Below, one piece after another: positions 19,039 through 27,718 of a stretch of DNA of 61,777 nt. The position numbers were made by a program, and so were the translations under genes. Below the pieces are notes generated by a model. The model was not told the origin of the DNA. It saw only the letters and a program-made list of their open reading frames with translations, and did no database searches. Origin of the DNA: Microbacteriaceae bacterium (GTDB lineage Bacteria; Actinomycetota; Actinomycetes; Actinomycetales; Microbacteriaceae); the NCBI GenBank assembly GCA_947443745.1, contig CANEXL010000003.1, positions 1-61,777 of the forward strand, in the 5' to 3' direction. How positions within the stretch are numbered: the stretch's first letter is position 1; every line of letters begins with the position of its first letter.

Positions 19039-19362
19039 CTAGCGGCGGGTGAGGGAACGGTATCCCACGTAAAAAACGAGGGCACCAACGGCGACCACTC
19101 CCGCCGCAATGGCGGCCAAGGCAGCAGGATTCTCCTGCCGCATCACCCGCAATTTTGCCTTGGTGCGAGCCGCTGCCTTGTCGAGACGCTTGGGGATGTT
19201 GACCTTTTCTTCGACCGCATCCAGCGTGGCGGCAAGGTCATTTCGCGTTCGAGCGAGATGCGCCTTCAGCTCGTCGCGCGAAAGCGTGGAGACCGACGAT
19301 GTCGACGAAACTGACGACACCGACGAACCTCGGGAAACGACGATGGGCTTAGCGCTTGTCAT
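19039..19362 (-). CDS. DUF3618-like protein
   Basis: LSRDELKAHLARTRNDLAATLDAVEEKVNIP followed by a C-terminal TM helix. Confidence 0.7.
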   Translation of the reverse strand: MTSAKPIVVSRGSSVSSVSSTSSVSTLSRDELKAHLARTRNDLAATLDAVEEKVNIPKRLDKAAARTKAKLRVMRQENPAALAAIAAGVVAVGALVFYVGYRSLTRR

Positions 19363-19789
19363 AGCGACCCTCCCCCTTCAGTGCATTGGCGTCGTCCACG
19401 ATGCTGTCGAAGGTTTCGGTGGGCAGCGGAGGCGACCCCTTTTTGAAACGTGAAACCGCAAGGCCAAGGAGAACGATGATGAGAATGAGAATGATGCCGG
19501 CAACGGTGAGGGCCGCGGCCCACGTTGGCATGATTTCGGCGAAGCCGAAGACCGCCGCGGCAATCAGGGTGCCAAAGAAGAAGGTGGTCAGTGAGAGAGC
19601 GACGACGACAAGGGCGGCACCGACACCGATGTTCTTGAGCTTGCGAGCCATCTCGCGTTTGAACTGCTCGAACTCCACTCGAAGCAGCTCAAGGAGAAGC
19701 CCGGGAAGGTCGCGAAGAAGAGAAAAGAGTGAACGATCGTCGGGAGTCTTTGACTCCGTCTTGGTCTTGGCCTGTGGTGCGGTCGCCAT
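19349..19789 (-). CDS. Phage-holin-superfamily-like (DUF1469) membrane protein
   Basis: SLFSLLRDLPGLLLELLRVEFEQFKREMARKLKNIGVGAALVVVAL plus two TM helices; typical neighbour of DUF3618. Confidence 0.75.
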   Translation of the reverse strand: MATAPQAKTKTESKTPDDRSLFSLLRDLPGLLLELLRVEFEQFKREMARKLKNIGVGAALVVVALSLTTFFFGTLIAAAVFGFAEIMPTWAAALTVAGIILILIIVLLGLAVSRFKKGSPPLPTETFDSIVDDANALKGEGRYDKR

Positions 19790-20158
19790 CTAGGCCTCCG
19801 GTGTTGACTTTGCGACAGGCTTGCGAGCCGCGGGCTCCGCAGTGGGAGTGCGCGGTGCCTGGGTGGCGGGCTTCGCGGCAGGCTTGGCCGCCGTTTTTGC
19901 CGAGGCAGTGCGAGCGGTGCGCTTCGGCGCTGGCTTGTCTCCGGTGACCTGGTGAATCACGCGCTTGGCGGCGGTGAGCACGTCATCGGCAACGTCACCA
20001 ACAGCTTCTTGCGCTTGGTGCACCGACCACTGAATGGGCTCGGACTCCCAGATGTTCTGCGCTGCAGCCTTAATTTGCTCGTATCGGCGGCGACCAGCAC
20101 GGGTACCAAGAACGTACCCAAGGCCGAGACCGAGAAAGAACAGGAACTTGCCCCTCAT
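19790..20158 (-). CDS. YtxH-like hypothetical protein
   Basis: MRGKFLFFLGLGLGYVLGTRAGRRRYEQIKAAAQ, Ala/Lys/Pro-rich C-terminus; start at 20158 preferred. Confidence 0.65.
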   Translation of the reverse strand: MRGKFLFFLGLGLGYVLGTRAGRRRYEQIKAAAQNIWESEPIQWSVHQAQEAVGDVADDVLTAAKRVIHQVTGDKPAPKRTARTASAKTAAKPAAKPATQAPRTPTAEPAARKPVAKSTPEA

Positions 20159-20239
20159 CGTTACTCCGTTCTGTTTCTTAGCGAAACGGTTCATTCTCCA
20201 AAAGAATATGTCGCGAATCGCATATGCGACAGCTCTAGC

Positions 20240-21283
20240 CTATCCCTCGAGGCTGAGTGGTCCCAGGGGAAGTCGGTTGGGGTCACTCAGAAGGACACGA
20301 CGAATGGCAACGGATGCTGCGCGTGACGCGGGAACAGCGGACTCGAGCCCGGGCTGTCGAGACGTTATGCCGACCTCCCCGATCCGTTCGTCAGCGGCAT
20401 CCGCGACATGTGAAACATGTGAAACATCCGCGACATCTGCTGCATAAACGGGACGTGTCGAAACGTCGGGGTTCAAGAGCAGCGCCTGCGCGATAACAGC
20501 AATGGGCTCGGCATCCGCATCTGTCTCCGCATCCGCCCCTTTAGCCGCGCGCGCCCCTGCAGTCGCCACGAAGGTTGCATCGTCGCGGAGGGTGAGCTCA
20601 ACCTGCGTCACATTAATGATGTCGGCCGCAAAGAACGCAAGCTTCTCGCGTACGAGAGCCTCGATACGATCGATGCCGCCCTCAACGTCCACCGTTTGCG
20701 CCGCACGAGGATCGGCCAGAATCAACTCGATGACCCCTGTCGTGAGGGAGCCAGCGCGGGTCATGGCCTGGCTGAGTCCGGGAACGATGGCGGCGACCCG
20801 AAGCTCGTCGGCGGTCCGGCCATACAGTTCAGCGAGCACGGGATTGACAAGAGCGTCGAGGGCACGAGCGCCCATCCGACGGCGAATCAACGTGCCCAGG
20901 TTGTCTTCGGTTCCAATGGTCAGCAGCGGGGTGACACGATCGACATACACCCGCCAGGCACCGCGCCAGCCCAGCGCCGCTCGTACGTCAGGGGCGAAGG
21001 GGTTCGCTGGAATGCCGACGATGCTCCCCTGTGCCGATGGCGACTCGCGAATCTGAAAGTCGATATCGAGCTCGGTGAGCAGGCTGGCCACAACCCCGTC
21101 ACGGTGGCGAAAGAGGGTCGGGCGATGAGCGGATGCCGGAGTCGCCAACACGACAACTCGCAAACCGATGCGCGCGCAGTCCAGTGCCGCCATCAGCGAC
21201 GCCACATCACCGCCCACAACGAGCACATCATAAGGTTTTGGCGCGCCAGGTTTGGCGGATGAGTGCTCGGAGGAGTCCGTCAT
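20240..21283 (-). CDS. Protoporphyrinogen oxidase-like / FAD-dependent oxidoreductase-like protein with degenerate dinucleotide-binding motif
   Basis: VLVVGGDVASLMAALDCARIGLRVVVL; later regions resemble HemG/HemY (RRRMGARALDALVNPVLAELYG). Confidence 0.6.
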   Translation of the reverse strand: MTDSSEHSSAKPGAPKPYDVLVVGGDVASLMAALDCARIGLRVVVLATPASAHRPTLFRHRDGVVASLLTELDIDFQIRESPSAQGSIVGIPANPFAPDVRAALGWRGAWRVYVDRVTPLLTIGTEDNLGTLIRRRMGARALDALVNPVLAELYGRTADELRVAAIVPGLSQAMTRAGSLTTGVIELILADPRAAQTVDVEGGIDRIEALVREKLAFFAADIINVTQVELTLRDDATFVATAGARAAKGADAETDADAEPIAVIAQALLLNPDVSTRPVYAADVADVSHVSHVADAADERIGEVGITSRQPGLESAVPASRAASVAIRRVLLSDPNRLPLGPLSLEG

Positions 21284-21325
21284 GGTTGGTTTTTATGTGT
21301 GCGGAGCCGCTTGGACCGAACGCGG

Positions 21326-22711
21326 TTAGGCGCCCTTGAGCGCCAATGCGAGGAAGGCGTGCAGGTCGGAAATGGGAACGCGCTGCTGCAACATGGTGTC
21401 GCGATCGCGAACGGTGACGGCCTTATCTTCGAGGCTGTCAAAGTCAACCGTGACGCAGAAGGGCGTACCGATCTCGTCTTGGCGACGGTAACGACGGCCA
21501 ATGGCTCCGGCATCGTCGAAGTCGATGTTCCACGATTCGCGAAGCTCGGCGGCAAGTTCGCGTGCCATGGGCGACAGCTGTTCATTGCGCGACAGCGGCA
21601 AAATCGCGGCCTTCACGGGTGCCAAACGAGGATCAAGCTTCAGCACCGTGCGCGTATCGGTGCCACCCTTAGCGTTGGGGATTTCTTCTTCGACGTAAGC
21701 ATCCACCAGGAATGCCATCAACGAACGAGTGAGTCCGGCTGCGGGCTCAATGACGTACGGGAACCAGCGCTCGTTCTTCGTCTGGTCGAAGTACGAGAGA
21801 TCCTTGCCGCTGGCCTCGGAGTGGGTCTTGAGGTCGTAGTCGGTGCGGTTTGCGATGCCCTCGAGCTCGCCGAATTCGCCACCGGTGAAACCGAAGCGGT
21901 ACTCAATGTCGACGGTGCGCTTGGAGTAGTGCGAGAGCTTCTCGGCCGCGTGCTCAAACAGGCGCAGGTTGTCGGGGTTGATGCCGAGGCCCGTGTACCA
22001 CGCCATGCGCTGGTCAATCCAGTACTGGTGCCAGTCCTCGTCGGTGCCTGGCTCGACGAAGAATTCCATCTCCATTTGCTCAAACTCGCGCGTGCGAAAG
22101 ATGAAGTTTCCCGGCGTGATTTCATTGCGGAAACTCTTGCCGATCTGGCCGATGCCAAAGGGAGGCTTCATGCGCGACGCCTGCAAAACGTTCGCGAAGT
22201 TGACGAAGATGCCCTGAGCAGTTTCGGGGCGCAGGTAGTGCATGCCCGAATCGTCGTCGACGGGGCCGAGGTTGGTCTTCAGTAGACCGGAAAAAGCCTT
22301 GGGCTCGGTCCACGCGCCGCGCGTTCCACAGTTGGGGCAAGGGAGACCGGCCATGCCACCCTCCGGGGCGCGACCCTTGCGTTCTTCAAATTCTTCGAGC
22401 AAATGATCTTCGCGAAAACGTTTGTGGCAGCTGGTGCATTCGATCAGGGGATCGCTGAAAACCTCAACGTGACCGGATGCCTCCCACACCTTGCGGGGCA
22501 AGATAACAGAGGAGTCGAGACCGACGACATCGTCGCGGCGCTGAACCATGAAGTTCCACCACTGCTTCTTGATGTTCTCCTTGAGGGCAACGCCCAAGGG
22601 TCCATAGTCCCAGGCCGAACGCGATCCGCCATAGATTTCACCGGCTTGAAAGACGAAGCCGCGGTGTTGCGCGAGGGCAATAACAGAATCAAGACGCGAG
22701 GTCGGGGCCAC
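21326..22711 (-). CDS. glyS: Glycyl-tRNA synthetase
   Basis: [36 protein letters not shown]...[15 protein letters not shown]...[20 protein letters not shown] start at 22711 likely. Confidence 0.95.
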   Translation of the reverse strand: MAPTSRLDSVIALAQHRGFVFQAGEIYGGSRSAWDYGPLGVALKENIKKQWWNFMVQRRDDVVGLDSSVILPRKVWEASGHVEVFSDPLIECTSCHKRFREDHLLEEFEERKGRAPEGGMAGLPCPNCGTRGAWTEPKAFSGLLKTNLGPVDDDSGMHYLRPETAQGIFVNFANVLQASRMKPPFGIGQIGKSFRNEITPGNFIFRTREFEQMEMEFFVEPGTDEDWHQYWIDQRMAWYTGLGINPDNLRLFEHAAEKLSHYSKRTVDIEYRFGFTGGEFGELEGIANRTDYDLKTHSEASGKDLSYFDQTKNERWFPYVIEPAAGLTRSLMAFLVDAYVEEEIPNAKGGTDTRTVLKLDPRLAPVKAAILPLSRNEQLSPMARELAAELRESWNIDFDDAGAIGRRYRRQDEIGTPFCVTVDFDSLEDKAVTVRDRDTMLQQRVPISDLHAFLALALKGA

Positions 22712-22953
22712 AGGATGCTCCTTGTGTGTGGGGCAGAAAAAACGTACGGATGCGCAAAAACCGTGGTGATTGCGCCAAGTGTCAATCCTACCGGCGGGCC
22801 CCCGGGCGCCCACATTCCCACCCATAGGTTGCAGATAGCAAACACTCAGGAAACTCCCAAAATGGCCTGTTTCACTCAAGTGTTCTACGAGCGGCTTTTG
22901 CTGAGGTACGTAGCCGAAGATTCACTCATTCTGTAGGCCCTCGGAGGCTCCTC

Positions 22954-24285
22954 GTGCTCGACCTCAACATCGCTTTCGGCGCCTTTCCGGTTGCCATCTA
23001 CACCGTGAGTCTCGCAATCATGGGACTCCTCCTGATGCACGCGATCATGCGCGGCCGCACCGACGTTGCGTGGCTGCTGGCGTCTGCTGTTGTCGGCCTT
23101 GGCGCCGCCTGGCTGACCATGTGGATTGTCGTTGACCTGCAGAACACGTTCGGCGGCCCCCTCGATCCCGGCTCGTACGGGTGGATCTATGCCGGATTCG
23201 CTGGCTTGGGTGTCAGCCTGCGGGCGCTTTTCACCTTCCGAGCCTGGAGCAAAATCGTTCCGGCCCTCGGTGCCATTCTCTTTCTCGTCTCGGCCACCCT
23301 CGGTGTCAACGCGGCGTACGGCCTCACCCCGACCCTCGCATCCTTTCTGCATATCTCCACGAGCAAAATCGTGGTGTTGCCGGCACTCAACGGCGCTGCG
23401 AATGCGACATCTGGCGCGACATCCAGCGCGTCATCCCCGCTATATGTCACGTGGAACCCGCCTGCCGACATGCCCGCCCACGGGGTCACCGGCGTCATTG
23501 CCGGCGGGATCCCCAACGAGGTGTCGCACTTCCCCGCTCGCCCCGCGGAGATCTATCTCCCGCCCGCCGCCTTGGTTGCGAACCCTCCCACGCTCCCCGT
23601 CGTGGTTCTCATGATGGGCGAACCGGGTGACCCGAACCCCACCATCATCGCTCAGACCCTCGAGGTTTTCGCTCAGAAGAATAAGGGCCTCGCGCCCATC
23701 GTTGTGGTGGTCGACCAACTGACGATGCCCACGTTTGACCCGCTGTGCCTCGACGGTCCTCGCGGGAACGCCGACACCTACGTGAGCAAAGACGTCGTGC
23801 CGTGGATTGCGGCCAACCTGAATGTGTCGAAGGATCGCCGAGACTGGACCTTCGCCGGATTTTCCAATGGGGGTGGCTGCGCCGCATACTTCGGGGCGAA
23901 ATACCCCGAAACGTGGGGCAATATTCTGGATGTGTCTGGCATCGAATTCGCTGGCTTCACCGAACAGAAGGCCGTTTTGACAGAAGAGTTCGGCGGCGAC
24001 CAGAGGGCGTTCGACGCAATCAAACCCATCAACATTATGGCGACCCAGACCTACCCCGACACTGTCGCCATCTTCACCACGGGTGAACTCGACTCGAAGT
24101 ATGGGCCGGGACAAGAGGCGGTCTCGAAGGCCGCCGCCGCGGCCGGCATGAACGTCACCTTTAAGCGTCTGCCAGGCGTTGCGCACAACAACACGTCTCT
24201 TATGTTGGGGCTCCCCATCGGTTTTGACGTGCTCTTTCCCCGCATGGGGCTCTCCTCACCAACAGCAGCCCCGGTGACCAAATGA
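22954..24285 (+). CDS. Membrane-anchored esterase, antigen-85/esterase-D-like
   Basis: Four N-terminal TM helices then WTFAGFSNGGGCAAYFGAKYPETWGN nucleophile motif and GVAHNNTS. Confidence 0.8.
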   Translation: MLDLNIAFGAFPVAIYTVSLAIMGLLLMHAIMRGRTDVAWLLASAVVGLGAAWLTMWIVVDLQNTFGGPLDPGSYGWIYAGFAGLGVSLRALFTFRAWSKIVPALGAILFLVSATLGVNAAYGLTPTLASFLHISTSKIVVLPALNGAANATSGATSSASSPLYVTWNPPADMPAHGVTGVIAGGIPNEVSHFPARPAEIYLPPAALVANPPTLPVVVLMMGEPGDPNPTIIAQTLEVFAQKNKGLAPIVVVVDQLTMPTFDPLCLDGPRGNADTYVSKDVVPWIAANLNVSKDRRDWTFAGFSNGGGCAAYFGAKYPETWGNILDVSGIEFAGFTEQKAVLTEEFGGDQRAFDAIKPINIMATQTYPDTVAIFTTGELDSKYGPGQEAVSKAAAAAGMNVTFKRLPGVAHNNTSLMLGLPIGFDVLFPRMGLSSPTAAPVTK

Positions 24286-26912
24286 GGTTCGTGAGGCGTG
24301 CGTGGGGAGTTCTGCGGAGCTACCCGGTCACCGCATCCGTCACCGTCATGTTGGTGGTCATGGCCATCATCACTGGCAACCTCACGCAAGGAGCGGCGCA
24401 CCTTTCCTCCGCTGATCTCGGTGCGGGAATCGTCACAACGCTGGAGGACCGTCGGTGGTGGACCATTCTCACAGACCTCTTCATTACCCGGGACCTAACC
24501 CAATTCATCCTTGATCTGCTGGCAGCCATTGTGTTGCTCGGCGTGGCCGAAAGACTTCTCAAGCCGCTGAAAACGGCGGTGGCTTTTATCGTTACCGGGC
24601 TTCTGGGCGTCGGTATTGGGATTGCGTTGCAGGTTGTGGGAACGGCGGCCGGAGAATGGTGGGCGACCGGAACCCGCTCCTCCGAAACCCTCGACCCTCT
24701 CACCCCCGTGGTCGGCGCGCTGATTACCGCGAGCGCCTTCATGTCGACGCTGTGGCGCCGGCGAGTGCGGGTCGTCACCTTGGCCGTCTTGCTCGTTTTC
24801 GTCTTGTACAGCGGCGCTCCCTCCGACATTTATCGCCTGATTGCCGCCGGCATTGGTATCCCTCTGGGGTGGCTGTTGGCACGCGGTAAGACCCGGCGCA
24901 GCGTAGAACACTCCCCGCGGCTGAAGCGTCGTCGCGTGTTGGCCATCATCACGGCTGTCACCGCTGTCGGCCCGGTTATCGCGCTCACACAACCCAGCGG
25001 CCTCGCTCCCTTCTCTTTGGTGTCGGGCATCATTTCGGGCAACGTCGTGAGCGCCTCCGCGGTTTTGGAACAATGTGGGCACCTGGTTCACTCGACGTGC
25101 ACCAAGGGTCTCTTGCTCGCCAGTGGCCACGGCACCGGCGGCGTCGCCATGGCCTTCGTGCCCATCATGTTGCTGCTCGTTGCGGCCTGGGGCCTCAGCC
25201 GCGGGCGACGGTTCGGGCTGATTCTGGCCATGATCGTGAACCTCGCTTTGGCAGTGCTGTCCCTGATTGCCTTCAACGTTCTTTCGCTCTTCTCCGACCT
25301 CCCCGAACCCGGCTGGTCAACGCTCAGTTTGGTCGAACTCATTGGCAGCACCCTCGCTGCCGTGGCTCTCCCCCTTGCCGTCGCCGTCATGCTATTCGTG
25401 AATCGAAAGTATTTTCCGATACGCAGCTCCGGGCATCAAATTCGTCGCTTCGGCATCGTTATCGCGATCAGTTTTGCGGCACTCTTTCTCATCACACTCA
25501 TCACCCTCGTGACCGGGGCGGCCGCTACCAACCATGGAGAATCGGCCTGGGTTCTCGCGTGGACCAGCCTGAAGCCCTTCGTTCCGCTGCACCTTTTTGG
25601 GTGGGTTCATGTCGCCCATGTTCCCGGATTTACGTTTGGCCTGCTCGTCTTTCACTGGGCTGGTCCGCTGTTCTGGATCATCTTTGTCTTGGGGTGCATC
25701 TACGTTCTGGCGAACGCGAAGTCGGAGACGCTCGTGCGCGACCAGCGACGAGTGCGAGAGCTTTTGCGTGAGGGTGGTGGTTCCCTCGGGTTTATGGTCA
25801 CGTGGCCAGGCAATAACTACTGGTTTAGTCCGGATGGAAAAGCGGCCATCGCCTATCGCGTCATCAACGGTGTCGCGCTCACCGTCTCGGATCCCATTGG
25901 AGCCCCCGGCAACGACCTGCAACGCATCCAAGAATTTTCGTCATTTTGTGATCGCCGGCACTGGAGTCCCGTTTTCTACAGCGTGCACGAACACCTTCTT
26001 CCCACCTTTGAAACCCTTGGCTGGCAGAGTGTGGCCGTGGGCGAAGAGACCCTGATCGACCTCACAGAGCTCGATATGGCGAGCAAAGCATGGCAGAAGG
26101 TGCGTCACGCCCTGAACCGGGCGGCGCGCGAAAACGTGACGACGCTGTGGACCAGCTGGCCTGACCTTGCGCCCGAACAGGTGTCGCAGATTCGAAAGAT
26201 TTCAGAAGGATGGGTGTCGGCCCGCGACATTCCCGAGATGGGCTTCACTCTCGGTACCGCTGCTGAACTTGAGGACCCAGATGTGCGCCTCATGCTGGCC
26301 ATCGATGGGGACGGCCGCGTGCACGGCATCACCAGCTGGCTTCCCAACTATCGCGATGGTGAGGTCATCGGCTGGACCCTGGACTTCATGCGCCGGGGCG
26401 AGAACAGTGTGAACGGTGTGATGGAGTTCTTGATTGGCTCCGCCGCGCTACACATGAAGGAAGCCGGAAACTCGGTCATGAGCCTGTCGGGCGTGCCGTT
26501 GGCGCGCAAGCCGAAGGGTGCTGTTGCTGAAGGCGCCGCTCCAGAGGGTGACGGGGCTTCGGCACCGGGAGCTTCGGCGCCAACACCGGCCGCAACACCG
26601 GTCGCGATGCCCGAAGCAACACCGGCCGCAACACCGGCCGCAACACCGGCCGCAACACCAACCGCAACACCGGCCGCAACATCGGCGCTAAATCGTCTGC
26701 TTGACTTTCTCGCCAAACGGCTGGAGCCGGCCTACGGTTTCTCGTCGCTGATGTTCTTCAAGGCGAAGTTCAACCCGCGGTACGAGACGCTGTACATGGC
26801 CTACCCCGATCCCGTGGCACTGCCCGCGATTGCGGTTGCCGTGGGTCGCGCGTATCTGCCGGATGTTTCGGCACGCAAGGTGCTCTCGATGCTGCGCAAC
26901 CTCGCCGGCTGA
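24282..26912 (+). CDS. MprF-like aminoacyl-phosphatidylglycerol synthase with N-terminal rhomboid-like membrane domain
   Basis: Multi-TM region, then DUF2156-type domain (WFSPDGKAAIAYRVINGVALTVSDPIGAPGN, GVMEFLIGSAALHMKEAGNSVMSLSGVPLA, FNPRYETLYMAYPDP); ATGA overlap with upstream esterase. Confidence 0.85.
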   Translation: MRFVRRAWGVLRSYPVTASVTVMLVVMAIITGNLTQGAAHLSSADLGAGIVTTLEDRRWWTILTDLFITRDLTQFILDLLAAIVLLGVAERLLKPLKTAVAFIVTGLLGVGIGIALQVVGTAAGEWWATGTRSSETLDPLTPVVGALITASAFMSTLWRRRVRVVTLAVLLVFVLYSGAPSDIYRLIAAGIGIPLGWLLARGKTRRSVEHSPRLKRRRVLAIITAVTAVGPVIALTQPSGLAPFSLVSGIISGNVVSASAVLEQCGHLVHSTCTKGLLLASGHGTGGVAMAFVPIMLLLVAAWGLSRGRRFGLILAMIVNLALAVLSLIAFNVLSLFSDLPEPGWSTLSLVELIGSTLAAVALPLAVAVMLFVNRKYFPIRSSGHQIRRFGIVIAISFAALFLITLITLVTGAAATNHGESAWVLAWTSLKPFVPLHLFGWVHVAHVPGFTFGLLVFHWAGPLFWIIFVLGCIYVLANAKSETLVRDQRRVRELLREGGGSLGFMVTWPGNNYWFSPDGKAAIAYRVINGVALTVSDPIGAPGNDLQRIQEFSSFCDRRHWSPVFYSVHEHLLPTFETLGWQSVAVGEETLIDLTELDMASKAWQKVRHALNRAARENVTTLWTSWPDLAPEQVSQIRKISEGWVSARDIPEMGFTLGTAAELEDPDVRLMLAIDGDGRVHGITSWLPNYRDGEVIGWTLDFMRRGENSVNGVMEFLIGSAALHMKEAGNSVMSLSGVPLARKPKGAVAEGAAPEGDGASAPGASAPTPAATPVAMPEATPAATPAATPAATPTATPAATSALNRLLDFLAKRLEPAYGFSSLMFFKAKFNPRYETLYMAYPDPVALPAIAVAVGRAYLPDVSARKVLSMLRNLAG
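26581..26686. repeat. In-frame 12-bp tandem repeat (gcaacaccggcc) within the MprF-like gene
   Basis: Encodes ATPAATPAATPAATPTATPAATS. Confidence 0.9.
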
Positions 26913-27054
26913 CCTCGCGGGGAAGGTTCGCGTCGCCTCACGGGGGTACGCCTTCGTGCATCTGTCTTTCCGACGTCGAGGTACCGCCAAATCCGACCTG
27001 CACGAACTCTCCCGGCATCCAGACACCGCCAAATCCGACCCCGCGGCTCAGAAG

Positions 27055-27154
27055 GTCGGATTTCGGGGAGTCTCGACGGGAGTCAGGCGGAGAGACGTCG
27101 GATTTCATGGAGTCTCGACGGGAGTCAGGCGGAGAGAGGTCGGATTTCGGGGAG
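27055..27154. repeat. 42-bp tandem repeat (gtcggatttcggggagtctcgacgggagtcaggcggagagac)
   Basis: Copies begin at 27055, 27097 and 27139 (the last partial). Confidence 0.9.
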
Positions 27155-27199
27155 TCTCGGGAGTCTCGGCGGTCTCGGGGGTCTCGGGGAATCTGGATA

Positions 27200-27253
27200 G
27201 GACTTGAGAGAGTTACCGGATGGTGACGCGCTTGGCGGGCTCCAGCCAGGCGG
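27200..27253 (-). pseudogene. Duplicated remnant of the 3' end of the downstream M13 peptidase gene
   Basis: 54 bp closely matching 27706-27759; minus-strand translation ends AWLEPAKRVTIR* versus AWLDHAERVTIW* in the intact gene. Confidence 0.75.
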
Positions 27254-27284
27254 ATGACCTCTTCAAATCCGAACTGAACGCACG

Positions 27285-27324
27285 AATGCCCCGAACCGAT
27301 CCCTAAGGCTCGGTTCGGGGCATT
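27285..27324 (-). terminator. Hairpin terminator downstream of the ABM gene
   Basis: aatgccccgaaccga ... tcggttcggggcatt, 15-bp stem, 10-nt loop. Confidence 0.8.
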
Positions 27325-27334
27325 TGAGCCAGCG

Positions 27335-27628
27335 CTAGATCTCTCTGGCGGCCTCGAACTGCGAGAGCTGGGGCACGCCTTCGAGCAGTGACCCAAGGTC
27401 GGTCGCTCCCGCTCCGGCACGCCAGGCACGATAGGCCGCGTCGGCTTCTGCCGAGGCCCACCGCTCGAACAGAATCATGTGGGCGGGGTCTTTGCTGTCG
27501 ATCAGAACGTCGACACCCAGGCACCCTTCGAACGCCCGGGTCTCGGTGAGAATCTCCCGCAGCATTGCGGGTGCCGCCTCGACGGCCTCGGCTTTTAGGC
27601 GAAGGTCAAAAAGAACGATGAGTGTCAT
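27335..27628 (-). CDS. Antibiotic biosynthesis monooxygenase (ABM)-domain / putative quinol monooxygenase
   Basis: MTLIVLFDLRLKAEAVEAAPAMLREILTETRAFEGCLGVDVLIDSKDPAHMILFERWASAEADAAYRAW. Confidence 0.85.
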   Translation of the reverse strand: MTLIVLFDLRLKAEAVEAAPAMLREILTETRAFEGCLGVDVLIDSKDPAHMILFERWASAEADAAYRAWRAGAGATDLGSLLEGVPQLSQFEAAREI

Positions 27629-27718
27629 TGGTGCTCCATTCGGGGATTTTCACCGGAATTCGATCGGTGAGAGGTCGGATTTCGGGGAGTCTCGGGGTCG
27701 CTATAGGGCTTGAGAGAG

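Noticed and set aside
19349-19789. Prophage signal (holin)
   Set aside because: Holin-superfamily-like protein next to DUF3618 is a common actinobacterial chromosomal arrangement; no other phage genes seen.
26938-27429. 163-aa minus-strand ORF with PPDSRRDSPKSDL repeats
   Set aside because: Reads through the 42-bp array, the pepO remnant and a terminator hairpin; unlikely to be a real gene.
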